Positions 9,522 through 20,525 of a stretch of DNA of 24,876 nt are shown piece after piece. The translations under genes were made by a program, and so were the position numbers. Location: the NCBI GenBank assembly GCA_003550305.1, contig QKYT01000226.1, forward strand, positions 123,722-148,597, read 5' to 3'. The stretch's first letter is position 1. Every line of letters begins with the position of its first letter. The DNA is from Glomus cerebriforme (Eukaryota; Glomeromycota; Glomeromycetes; Glomerales; Glomeraceae). The notes under the pieces are model-generated. The model did not search any database and was not told the origin of the DNA. It saw nothing but the letters and a program-made list of their open reading frames with translations.

Positions 9522-10078
9522 TACGGTAGTGGCGAACGATCAGCACTTGCCATGATTTTTTTTGAATCAAATGCTTCTGGTTTTAATTTAACTTCATTAT
9601 TAAGAATGAAACAAAACTTATATTGGAAAAACTATGATTCAATCAGTATAGCAGAAGTTATATCATTAAGAGTACAGTATATTACATCATCATACTTATG
9701 GCAAAAATCATGTGATATGGATTTGTGAAAGGTTTTACAATCATAAGTTCACGTAACATTTGCGCAATACAGATAATTTATATCTTTTCCAACTCAGTAA
9801 AACTCCAGCTATCAGATGATACATTATTAGAATGCGTTGTTAATAAGGTAACCTAAAAAAGTTGGTTAATTACCACCTATGGTTGCAAATTCTGGTCTTA
9901 AAGTTACGAATTCTGTATATTTGATATAGCTTTATTTGTGAAAATTGAGAAATATGTGAAAAAAAATTTATTTTACTAGTTAGAACTATGATACAAAACA
10001 ATAAAATTTGGTTATTTTATTTTTTTTTAAAAAAAATGTACTTATAATCTATGTATATGTATATGTTATATATTAGAA
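9522..10078. other. Spacer, possibly decayed 5' part of the next gene
   Basis: A 72-codon frame (9510-9728) begins in the element's inverted repeat, so its start is accidental. The part after 9523 (GSGERSALAMIFFESNASGF) resembles nothing I know. A fragment at about 9790-9855 reads SNSVKLQLSDDTLLECVVNK before a stop and may be an upstream exon of the transposase-helicase gene. The rest is AT-rich. Confidence 0.3.
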
Positions 10079-13000
10079 ATGGCCAAGCTTCAATGGTACC
10101 ATAAGCTCTCTTCTAATAAAGGATATCAGGTTTTTTCTTGATCAAATAGATTACATTTTGTATTAAATACTTCACAACTCTGGCAAGTTGTAGACATATA
10201 TAAATAATTTCAAGATATAATCATTAATTCTTAAGCGGGATATTATTATATCAAAGTGGATAATGAAAAAACATGGGTATCACTTTTACCTGGCTATACA
10301 ATTTACACTGCTTTTGGAGATAACATTTTCAAACTTTTTATTGAATATTCTGATCAACTATTATGTTCTTAGGTGAATTTTGGAACGGATGAAACTTATA
10401 CTACTTCTATAGCATCAGATTCTCAACCCGATCATTTTCAAAGTCTCATAAAATATATCAATACCAGTGGTAAATTGTCAATTTCTTCTACAATAGGTAT
10501 TAATATTTCATCTATTGTCAGAATGTTAAAAGGCGTAATACATAAAAAATATCCTGGATTATATTCTGAATTGCAAGTTTTTACTAAAACACAAGAAAAA
10601 CAGAAAAAATGATTAGATCAATTGAAAAAAAGGGAAAATGCCTTCGATCAGAATTAGAATCAACCACAATAGGTGAATTAATTCATGAAGGTATATACAT
10701 AACCAGTAATATGTAGCAAGTAAGCCCTGAAAACTTTTATATAGCATTGTCTGAGCACAAAGATGCAAAAAATAAACTGTATAATGCTAATCGACAAGTT
10801 AAACAGATAAAAGTACAATGTGATTGTTATCTTAATATTATGGAGGAGGAGAATGATGATGATAACAATGAATTATTAGCATTAACGATTCAAGATTCCA
10901 TAAAAAAAGAAAAGCTTGGCTCAATACTATTAATAAACACTAAACAGTATCTTTCTTTGGTATTGCAGCAACCTTGTGATTCTTGTGGAGAAACAAAAAT
11001 TACCAACAAGAAATGTAATATTTCAACAGCAGGACTTTCTGCAAAAATACTTATCAAATGTCAAGTTTGTAGGACACTTAAAGAATTTTCTAACGAATCA
11101 GCAGAAGTAAACTTCAATGCTTGTTTTGCTAACTGCAGGTCTAGTTGGTGAAATAAATAGACAATCATTACAAATGACTTTTATGTATGCAGGTATTACA
11201 TCACAACTCTATAAAGCTACTTATCATAATTATCAAGCTATGACTTTTGAGATGATTGTAGAATCAGCTGAAACAAGTGCAAAAACAGCCTTGCAAAATG
11301 TAATTGATTATTACAAATCACAAGGAAAACGTACTATACCTATAAGCTTTGATTGTTCTTGGTCTCATGTTCATAATACTCAACAGGCTAGTGGTGAAAT
11401 AATATATGATGGTAAAGATGTAAATGGTATTTAGATTTTCTTTTTTTTTTTAAAAAAAAAAATTGTTCTAGTTTTATTAAACTTTTCTATTAGGATATTC
11501 CTTCAAACCTGTGATTGCATTTCATGTTGTTGAAAAGCCTCCCAAGATCAAAAAAAAGGATGAAAAAGTCAAAATTATAAAAGAGGGCAACTTTGATTTG
11601 AGTTCTCGTCAAATGGAACACGCGATTCTTATTAGTATTCTTGGAAAATTAACTCCAGTTTTGGAAGAATATGACATGCTCATAAATGTTACCATCAATG
11701 GTGATGTGGATTCTAACAAAACCTTAAGGAATATTGGAGTTGTTAACCAAATTTTTGCCGATCTCAAGCATGTTAAGTAATATAAACTTTATTCAATTAA
11801 TTGTAAATTTTATGAATAATCTCTAATCATTATTTTATATTATATATTTTTAGTGAATAAATTTCCTCAATGGCATGATTTTGAACAGCATATTATGATT
11901 TATTTTACTAGCTGCATATATGCTGCAGGTATTTAAAAAAGTGATGAAAATTGTTCTTTACAAGAAAAAGATATTCATCATATACAGACAGAAGGTCTTT
12001 TTCAACATCTTTGTGACAATCACGAATTATGTTGGCCAGAAGTCTGTTGGATAAAGAATAACCCTGAACTGCAGCTTTTAGAACCCACTCTCAAATCTTA
12101 TACTCCTTACCAACGTAAAAAATTCAAATCTATGTTAGGAACAATCTTCCATCTTCCTATTAACCAAGGTATTGGTACAAAAACTCATACATCACAAAAT
12201 GAAGCATTTAATCGACTTAAACTGGTCTATCTTAACAAAAGAATTGATTATTAGAAGTCATATCTAGTAAGACATGCTCTTGCGATTTTACATAATAATG
12301 AAGGAATTTGTGAAATGATGAATATTGCTCATTTAGCCTGTAATGTTATTTTATCTGATCAGGATCTTGCCAATATAAGTAAAATTGAAATGGAACGAAA
12401 TTAGCAATGCTTACGAAAAGTTGCAGATATTCAAAAAAGAAACCAAGAGCGAGCAGATAAATTGAAACATTTGATTGGTCTCAGGTAAATGTGCATATAT
12501 TTATCTTTAACTTATTTTCTTTTACATTTACTATTTTCATTTTTCTAATTCTTTATTTCATATATTTGTTAATAGGAACTTATACCTTATGGCAAAAAAG
12601 CTCAACATAATATTGATATAAATCAATTCTATCTTTCTTTTGACTTGCAAATACCAGATTTTGATAAAACAACAAAATGTGTTGCTTGTCATGCATTTCT
12701 GAAATGTACAGCAAGAGGTTTCTGCTGTATTTGCTGTTTTTATATTGACAATGGATTATGGGATCAAATTGTTGATAACTCAAGATTGAAAAACCTATCT
12801 ATATCAGCTTTGAAACAATATATACATCGGCTTTATATGGTATCTACCAGTTCAATGAATTTTAGAGTGGGCAAAAGGAAGCAATTCAACCATTTGTACA
12901 AAATCAAGATACAGTTGTTATAAAACAAATAGGAAGTGGTAAAAGTTTGTGTTTTACTATAGCAACACTTCTTACACAAGGAATTACCGTAGTCTTTTCT

Positions 13001-13210
13001 TCTCTAAAAGCCCTTATAGATGACCAAGTAATGGAGTTAATTAAAGTAGAAATTCCTTGTTGCAGTCTTTATGCATCAACAGAACAACCATTGCAATATC
13101 AAAAAAAAGTTTTTGAAGAAATTGCTTGTGGATTAACATGAGTTATATTTACAACTCCTGAAAAGTTCTAAATGAATGCAGGCTTTAGAGCAATGCTACA
13201 AATATTATAA
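10079..13210 (+). pseudogene. Transposase-like protein fused to RecQ-like helicase, truncated and decayed
   Basis: Parts in order: an N-terminal region with GYYYIKVDNEKTW and LPGYTIYTAFGD (10080-10610); a zinc-ribbon-like CDSC...KCQVC (10975-11070); a transposase-like core with FDCSW (Asp at 11351), a spliced exon KPVIAFHVVEK, NGDVDSNK (11700-11717) and TSQNEAFNRLK (Glu at 12201); a cysteine-rich CVAC...CCIC linker (12660-12740); then RecQ-like motifs GQKEAI, GSGKS (12932-12946), SSLKALIDDQV and TTPEKF. Homology stops near 13205, before the DEAH box. The 11427-11493 intron splices in frame. Introns at about 11779-11851 and 12488-12575 have good borders but are one base out of phase. In-frame stops and frameshifts (about 10614, 11120, 12868) are scattered through. 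The core recalls Mutator-like domain proteins; I infer D, D and E as catalytic. One gene is likely because only a short intron separates the halves. Confidence 0.65.
11427..11493 (+). other. Intron in the transposase-helicase pseudogene
   Basis: GTATTT donor and TTCTATTAG acceptor. Joining the flanks restores one frame through GKDVNG/YSFKPVIAFH, so this 67-bp intron is well supported and shows the locus once had normal fungal splicing. Confidence 0.75.
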
Positions 13211-14569
13211 ATATTGATATTAATCCTATTTAAAATAATAAATTATATTTACAAATATTAGTTATATAATTATATTAAATTTTGAATATTAATTATTTTT
13301 ATAAATAAGATATTAATCAGTTATCGATAGGTTATCAATCATCTAGTAATAATAAATTATAAATCAAATATTAATCTGATATTAATTGTTATAAAATAGG
13401 TTATTATCTGTTATTAATCATTTTATCAAATTAATTATGAATCAATACTAATCAGATGTCTAATTAGTATCAAATTTTAGTAGAAATTAATTATTAATTG
13501 GTTATTTTAATTAATAACTTCTGAATCAATTAGACATTAATCAGATATTTAATTAATGACTAATTGGTAACTAATTTAATACCATTTAACTTATATTTTT
13601 TGCAGTTAAATATAGTTATTTTTTTTAATTTTAATCCTTTTTGTTTTTTTGTTTTATTTTTTTTTTTTTTTTTTAGTGTAATTTTAATTATTTATTATTT
13701 GTATTTTTTATTTTTTTTTGAAGAATGAGAAGATATTAAAAAAATGATCAATATAAGGCTAGTTTAGTATAACTTATTGTTAATTAGTCTTTAAAATATT
13801 ATTTGTTTAATTTAAAAAAGATAATATAATGATCATTAAGTTTTTCTTTGATATATTATAGTAAGTTATATAGTATTAATTAAATATTATTTTATATATC
13901 TTTTAATAAGTTATTAAGTTAATATATTTTATAACTGAGAACCTTTTGGTATCTTTTGAAGAATATGAAAGAATATTAATATATTAATCAGAAAAGTTTC
14001 ACTTAATGACCTTTTTTACTAAAATATGTATTATAATCTTTATGATTTGTTTTGATAGGAATTTGTTAAGAAGGTATCTCATTAATTAGAAGTATTTATT
14101 ATTAAGTTGGGATGAGAAGATTAGGATAAATTACCTGAATTTTACTGCTATATATCAAATAGTTATTTAGAAATATGAACCAAAGTATCATAGTATAGAT
14201 ATTTGTACAGTATATTTACTTATTTGTATTATAATTTTTGAATTAATATCATTTGTAAGATTTAATAAATTTTAATCATTAATTTAAACTTAATAAAGTT
14301 TAAATTTAATAAAAAGGCAAAATGTAGCTGATGACCCTATCATCATAGCGACCCTTTAAGATTGACCAATCAGAATTAGTTTATTTGGTCACCATTTATC
14401 TATGTGTTATGCATCACATATATCTGTATTCCATTTTATTGGAAAAAAAACTCTGAAAAAAAAGCTTTAATAATGGAAATATAATAGTACAGAAGAATTT
14501 TTTGATGGTAATAGGTATATGCTTATAGACTTTAATTAGTCAAAAAATAACATATTTTACTATTAGTAA
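13211..14569. other. AT-rich spacer of degenerate ATTAATCAGATATTAAT-like repeats
   Basis: Directly after the helicase homology ends, 13210-13620 is a diffuse array of short ATTAATC/GATATTAAT words. T-rich DNA without any frame follows up to about 14330. At 14364-14390 an inverted GACCAA...TTGGTC pair containing a CCAAT word lies upstream of the MULE gene; a promoter role is possible but unsupported. No gene or RNA is seen. Confidence 0.45.
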
Positions 14570-17394
14570 ACCAAGGTACCGAAGATTCTTCTTCAGAAAC
14601 TTTAGAAACTTCAGGAACTAATTCTTTAGAAATTACTATATATGTCAGTAAAAACTTTTCAAAGCTGAGAACATGTTGAAAAATTCATAAAAAGATATGC
14701 TTCTGTTAAAGGACATGGAGTTAGAATTGGTGGTGGTGAAAGAGTAAACAAAGAAACCCATCAAATATTAAAAAGAACTTATCTTTGCCGGCATGCTGGT
14801 GTCACTCAGTGTGTAAAATCTATGTGCACAATGTGCACATGTGCACATTGAAAATATTATGTACACATATAATGTCACAAAAATGTGCACATTTTGTATA
14901 TAGAAATTTTCATTTTTATATATACTATGTATTAATAAAATGTAAAATAGTATAATATTTTATTTTATTTTTGACATTATATACAATAAATACGTTTAAC
15001 TTGTTTTTAAAAAAAATATTTTATCTTATGAAAAGAATTAATGCACATCACAAATTTTATGTGCACATATGATGTCACAAAAATGTGCACATTGTGCACA
15101 TGACTTTCAGTTCAAATTTTACATACCGGTGGTGTGTCAGAGGCATCAACTTCTTGTAAGGTAGGTTGTCTATGAAAGCTTAATATATGGGCTAAAAAAT
15201 GATAAAAATTATCTTGAGGTAACGATTTTTAAAGATCAGCATATTGGACATGAACTTAATCCATTAGCAAGTTGATTTGTTTCAATATTACAAACATTAC
15301 CAGAGGAAATTCTTCAAGAAATACATTTTTTAACAGTAGTAGCTAAAGTTAATGCAACTGTACAATATAGAATAATCAGAAAAAAGTTCAAAATAAGAAT
15401 ATATCAAATGGACCTTTATAATGCTATTAATAAATTTTACCGTGAAGCAATACTAAGTGAAGAAGATGCAGGAACATTGTTAAAAAGACTTTATAATAAA
15501 AAGGATGAAGATCCATGATGGATAATCACAATAAAACTTGATTCAGTTACTGGTTCATTAACTCATCTTTTTTGGATGACTCCTGAGCAACAGATCTTAT
15601 GGCTGCATTATTATGATATAATAATGCATGATAATACATACAAAACAACCATTATAATCATCCATTGTCTCTTTTTGTTACTTTAGATAATAATCTAAAG
15701 ACACAAATCATAACACAAGCAATTGTGAATGATGAATCACAATTTTCATACAAATGGATTTTTCAATATGTAAAAGAAGTAACTGGTGTTGCACCAAAAG
15801 TTTTCATAACAGATAGTGATCCGGTTGTAAATGGTGCTATGGCAATACAATTTTCCAATATTTTTCATATGCATTGTATTTGGCATATTAGCCAAAATTT
15901 GCCAAANCAATTAAAGGGAAAGTTGGGTTCAAGTTTTAATGACTTCATAAAAGATTTTTATAAAGTAAGGAATAGTCTAACAGAAAGACAGTTTTATGAA
16001 AGGTATTTATTGATTACTTTATTTTGTCTTTTTCGTTACATATTGTAATTATACATTTATTCAATAAAGGTGGAATATGTTATCATGAAATTATCTAGAA
16101 TCTAAAGATTATTTAAACAGATCTTTAGGCCAAAATTCACAGTCGTGAGCTTGTGCATTTACCAATAAATATTTACTGCTAGTATGCAATCTACTTCTCG
16201 AAGTGAAGGTGAAAATTCGACATTAAAATGGCTTTTTGGAAATTCAAGTCTTTCGTTATGTGAATTGTTTGATGCATTAGAACTTAGAAGAAAGGTATCA
16301 AGAGGAAAATGATTATTGTGATTTCATTAATTAGAAGAAATCGGTACCATAACCAGATCTATTTTCGGACCTATTGTGAAATAACTGACTGAATTCGTCT
16401 TCCCAAATATTATAAAAAACAGGTAGAATAAATGAACTTAAGTTTTTGTTATCATGCTGTGCAAATTGTATTGGAAAATGTACATTCTAGAGAAAAGGTA
16501 AATAATACTCAAANTCATAAATATCACTAAAGGTTAACATCAAAAAAATCTTACCAAATTCTTTTTCGTAAAAGTTTGTTGAGTTAGAGCAGTGCATTGA
16601 TAATTTGTTTGATTGCTCACAAGTACAATTGAATTTATTTCTTGTGAATATTTTCCAAATTCTTGAAATTTGGAAAGTTAACCATTTGATTAATCCAAAT
16701 ACATCTCATTTCATATGTTTTTTAGATAATGGTACATTTCTTTGTACGTGTATGGCTTTTAAAATACTCAGATATCCCTACCGTCATTTTTATCATGTGA
16801 TGACTTTAACACCTATTGCAAGATTTCATATCGGCCTTATTAATAACCGTTGGTACAAAGAGTCATTATTACAGGAAAGAAATATATCAAATTATGAATT
16901 TATTGTTATTTCAAATTTATTATCAAAAGAGAACCATATACTTCCATCATAATTTTCAACCCCTGATTCTATAAATGTTATCCAAATGGAATCATTTCAA
17001 GTAGGAGATGTCAAAGTTTCAAAAGCTATCTCAAAAAAATGTAAATTTAGTGAACTTTTTTGGCTTAGAGAGGGAAATAATAACAGATGTAATTGAGGAT
17101 GGTGATGAAGAAACCTATAATGAAATTCTTAAGTTTCTTTAATCAATTTAATAAAGAAGGCAGAGAATTCTTTATAATAATAACAATGTTAGTGTTAATA
17201 TTACAAGAATTCAAAATCCTGTTGCTCAAATTCCAAAAGGTCATCCTAAACTAAAGAGAACAAAGGGTGCTTTAGAGAAATCCAGTAATAAGAGTCAATA
17301 TAAATGCAAAACATGCAAACAATTAGACTATAATAATAAAACTTGTAAAGGAAAGGGAAAAGAAAATCAAGATGATAGTGGAGAAATAAGTTAA
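14570..17394 (+). pseudogene. MULE transposase with FAR1, DDE, SWIM and zinc-knuckle regions, decayed
   Basis: A transposase of the Mutator superfamily. The FAR1-type region reads VEKFIKRYASVKG, GGGERVNKETHQI and TYLCRHAG, and after the inserted MITE STSCKVGC and NIWAKK. The DDE core has HDNTYKT (about 15628), the clean frame from 15665 with TDSDPVVNGAM and MHCIWHISQNLP, and SRSEGENSTLKW (about 16210), giving D, D, E. The SWIM finger reads CTCMAFK...YPYRHFYH (16745-16800), and a CCHC-like knuckle CKTCKQLDYNNKTC ends the protein at 17394. Introns 16003-16069 and 16498-16574 splice in frame. Stops include TGA at 14666, 15173, 15273, 15516 and 16146, most where Trp or Arg is expected, plus several one-base shifts. 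The third SWIM Cys is Tyr and the knuckle His is Tyr. It is a clear family member and clearly dead. Confidence 0.85.
14805..15130. mobile_element. 326-bp MITE inserted in the MULE transposase gene
   Basis: The coding sequence HAG/VSEAS is split here. The right flank keeps GGTGTGTCA (15131-15139), which continues the codons after the insert. The left copy is GGTGTCA (14798-14804), so the original duplication was probably 9 bp with a 2-bp loss. The ends are inverted: CTCAGTGTGTAAAAT on the left and ACCGGTATGTAAAAT on the right read backwards, 11 of 15 identical. Just inside both ends is ATGTGCACAATGTGCACAT, with further TGTGCACA palindromes and matching AATGTCACAAAAATGTGCAC. No coding capacity. 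Confidence 0.72.
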
Positions 17395-17832
17395 TTTCTT
17401 ATGAGTGGTCAATTGAGAGAGAATCAAGAGAGAATCGTGAAAGAATTATAGGAGAATTGTGAGAAAAATCTACTAAATTAATAGTGAAATTATATTAAAT
17501 TACTAGTATGTATCATGGGTGTAAAAGGAGAGAATGTGATTAAAGTTCCAAATAAAATTTTTTAATTCTGGTAGTTAATTTTTTGAGAATACATCATTGC
17601 ATTTTCTTTCGATCGTTATAAGAATTTTTTTTTTTGAATTTTTTGTCATTTTTTGAGAATACATCATTACATTTCTTTTGAGAATTTTTTTTGAATTTTT
17701 TTTGGAATATTATTTAAAGAGTTGATTTTTTTAATGAATTTGTAGTTTTATTCTTCAAATTTTTTCTTTCTTTCTTAAACATTTATTTAAACATTCGCTT
17801 ATTTTTCAAAAATCAATTCAAAAATTTCAACA
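17395..17832. other. AT-rich spacer with a local direct repeat
   Basis: Holds two copies of TTTTGAGAATACATCATTRC followed by T-rich tails (17581-17640 and 17651-17700), a local duplication. A GAGAATC/GAGAGAATCG-like run lies at about 17410-17450. I found no terminal repeat matching the start of the MULE, so its 3' end is not fixed. Confidence 0.45.
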
Positions 17833-18517
17833 ATGGTAACGAATGTAAAATAATTTATGTTTTTACTGTAATGGAATGATGATGAGATGCATATGCTCAT
17901 TAACTTATGAAAAATTAACAATGAACGTTTCCATCGTATTGGTCATGTCAAACGGTTATTTTGGAAGGAGGTTGCTGCCAAAATAAATCAGCGATTCAGG
18001 TCAAATTATTTGGCGCAATAATGTAACCAAAAATTCAACGACATATCAATTAAACTTATTTTTTTGTTAGGCGATGTATAATTATATTCATTTAAAACCA
18101 AGGGACAAAAAAACCAGAAACAGAAAAAATTACTATGAAGAGTTTAGAATGGAATTCTGGCAGAAGCCAGGTAAATATTATCCATTCCTTTTTATTTATT
18201 TGAATTTACAGAGTGTAATCTTAAGTTTTCAAATAATATTATAGAAATTAAATATGATAGGATGTATAGAGCAAATCAAGTAGCCAGGCAATGTTGATTT
18301 TGAATTCAGTGGTAAGGTCTGCAAATATGGTATTGGGTCAAGATGTTAGTATTCAAGAAGTTAATGTTAGTAGTCAAGAAGGGAAGAATGAAGGATATTT
18401 GGTCAAGAATTCAAGAATCAAGAATACGAGAATCAAGAATTCAATAATCAAGAAATCATTAATCAAGAATTTGAGAATTAAAGAATTTAAAATCAAATTT
18501 GATTTAAATTCTTCGTA
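17833..18517 (+). pseudogene. Myb/SANT-like DNA-binding protein remnant with Asn/Gln/Glu repeat tail
   Basis: From an ATG at 17833 the frame reads WNDDEMHMLINL, NNERFHRIGHVKRLFWKEVA and AKINQRFRSNY, then after a likely small intron ending near 18071 KTRNRKNYYEEFRMEFWQKP. The spaced tryptophans and the final EEFR..FW pattern fit a trihelix-like Myb/SANT-like domain. In-frame stops lie at about 17851, 17869, 17908 and 18016. An intron at 18171-18244 (GTAAAT donor) leads into EIKYDRMYRANQ, again family-like. After that the frame is lost, and a minisatellite at 18340-18500 can be read as repeated NQEFN-type pentapeptides. It may be a host transcription-factor-like gene or a transposon-borne DNA-binding protein; I cannot tell. 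Confidence 0.6.
18401..18500 (+). repeat. 15-bp minisatellite (AATCAAGAATTCAAG-like)
   Basis: About six degenerate 15-bp units with CAAGAAT cores. In one frame they read NQEFK NQEYE NQEFN NQEII NQEFE; the other open frame gives Lys/Ile-rich repeats. The unit length is a multiple of three, consistent with growth as coding sequence. Looser copies (GTCAAGA, TTCAAGA) extend upstream to about 18340. Confidence 0.7.
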
Positions 18518-19078
18518 GAGTGCAATCCAGTACAAGGATTGCTTTTTTTTTGCCCTGAAAAAGAGCCATATACTTTTTTCAATTTGTTAATTTTCCAGGT
18601 CACAGGAGGACCCTAAACAATCTATGTATAGGTCAGATGAAAATTTTAAAATTTACTATGATCAATAAGCAAACTATTTTCAACTCTGCTAAGCAAACTC
18701 TTATTATGACTTAAGAAAATTTGGCTCTGCTAAGCAACCTGTTTTATGACTTATATATATTAAGTAAAATTTTAGTTTTTCTATATTAAACTCAAAATCG
18801 GCATTTAAAACCTACTTTATGAGATTAAGTAAAGTTGTAGAGCAAATAAAATTACACATAATATTCAAATTTTAAAAGTATAACCCTGTTCATTTCTAGA
18901 TCGAATTGGATTGACCGAAAAAATGGATAACCAATCAGATCGTAGTTACAATTGAGCACAATTTTTGATTGATCAGATTGGTTTTATCATTTATAATAAA
19001 TATGATTAGACTCTGCTTCACTTCATTTTTTTTATATTACAATATGAACCACAAAGAAAGAATTTATAATGTGTACAA
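18518..19078. other. AT-rich spacer with short tandem duplication
   Basis: Two copies of CTCTGCTAAGCAAMCT...TTATGACTTA lie at about 18683-18713 and 18725-18753, some 41 bp apart. The stretch 18900-18990 has several GATTG/CAATC words in both orientations (ATCGAATTGGATTG, AACCAATCAGATCG, TTGATCAGATTGG) and could hold the left end of the Harbinger element, but I could not pair it with a right end. Confidence 0.4.
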
Positions 19079-20225
19079 ATGTTTTTAGAAGACGAATATG
19101 AAGAAGAGAATGAGGGACTTCAAGTGATGAAGAAGATAATACCATTTTACAAGCAGTTTTAATAAAATGATTAAATACACAGTATCTAAAACTAAGATTA
19201 TATCGTGTAGCAAAATCAAGGCATTGGTGGCAAAATATTCTTCCATTTTATGATTCTGTTCAATTTAAAAAANTCTTAAGAATGTTTNCACATCATTTTC
19301 AACAATTAGNTAACCTTATACAATCCCATCCTGTATTTTCATTACAAGGAAATAAACCTCAAGCTTGTGTTGAACTTCAATTAGCTGTNTTTCTTTTTNG
19401 ACTTGGATCTACTGGAAGTTTATTTGAGGTTTGTTCAAGATTTGGATTAGGTGAAAGGACAGTAATCCTTTATACTAAATGGTTTATTCAAGCAATTATG
19501 GCAAAAAAAAAGTTTTGTTAAATGGCCTATTTTAGAAGAATGTAAAAAAGTTCATAAGGGATTATAAGGGATTTGAAAATCTTGGAGGGCTTAAAAATGT
19601 CATTGATGCAGTGGATAGAACATATGTTCCTATGAGAAATGCTCCAAGTAAAGACCCAGAAGTCTATTTTACTAGAAAAAAGNGTTATGCNATTNACTGC
19701 CAAGGNATTGTGAATGATAGTGGTATCTTTACTAGTTTTGATATAGGCTGGCCAGGCTCAGTACATGATGCTCGAGTTTTTAGAAACTCTTCTTTTTATA
19801 AAAATTATTCTAATCTTATCCAAGATGATGACTATCTTTTAGGTGATTCAGCTTATCCTATTTCTCCTTTTTTAATCCCACCTTTTAAAGATCCAACTTC
19901 CAGAAAACATAAAGAATTTAATCAATTTCATTNANNTNATCNAGTTGTAGTAGAAAATGCTTTTGGAAGATTAAAAGCAAGATTTAGAATATTAAAGAAT
20001 CTTGATGTTAAAACAGTTAAAATGGGAGTATTGTTTACATGTTGTACAATTTTTGCATAACTTTCTAGAAATGAATATGGATATTTGGGAAGTTGATTCT
20101 AACGATAATACAGATATATAGATAATGAAAATGAAGAAGATGATAATCACACATTAAGGACTAGTGATGAAATATTAAAAAAAACTGGGCAGACTAAAAG
20201 AAACTTCAATATTTTCCATAAATAG
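19079..20225 (+). pseudogene. PIF/Harbinger transposase (DDE_Tnp_4 type), frameshifted
   Basis: An HARBI1-like nuclease that cuts and moves the element. After an acidic start (EDEYEEENE) come LYRVAKSRHWWQ, a helical region with FGLGERTV, then the catalytic region: DAVDRTYVPMR, GIVNDSGIFTSFDIGWPGSV, HDARVF, LLGDSAYP and VVVENAFGRLKARFRILK. The tail is CCTILHNFLE, read after a shift in a T-run at about 20050, then an acidic stretch ending at 20225. Damage: a TGA near 19169, an A-run shift near 19510, a perfect 10-bp tandem duplication at 19554-19573, and the late T-run shift. About fourteen N bases fall in this gene. The acidic motifs look complete, so it is the least decayed transposase here. 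It faces its partner gene tail to tail. Confidence 0.85.
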
Positions 20226-20525
20226 CATATTATTGTATATTTTAATTATCAAATTCATGATAATATATAAATTGAAATAAAAGATTATTGTCAAAAGTGA
20301 AAAATAAATTTAGATTTTAAGAATTTTTAGTTTATTAAATTAACAAATTAATTATTAACTGAATCTTAATAAAAATACATATTAAATTCTTATTTTTATT
20401 ATTCACAAAATTTATTATTATTATTATTAAGTATTAACCTATTATTATTANTACTTATTACTATTATTACTATTATTATAACTATTATTGTTATTAAATT
20501 GTTATTACTATTATTATTTTTAAGA
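20226..20525. repeat. Convergent 3' spacer with ATT trinucleotide microsatellite
   Basis: 20226-20395 is AT-rich without a frame. From about 20397 to 20520 it is an interrupted (ATT)n run with ACT and GTT variants. It lies between the 3' ends of the two converging Harbinger genes, directly at the stop codon of the minus-strand gene. Confidence 0.7.

Noticed and set aside
14341..14569. CCAAT-type promoter of the MULE gene
   Set aside because: A CCAAT word and a short inverted pair are present, but such words are common in AT-rich DNA and no transcription start can be inferred.
14570..17394. TGA read as tryptophan (altered genetic code)
   Set aside because: Many in-frame TGA codons fall at expected Trp positions, but others fall at expected Arg, TAA and TAG stops occur as well, TGG is used for Trp in the same genes, and frameshifts are present. 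Decay by transitions explains it better.
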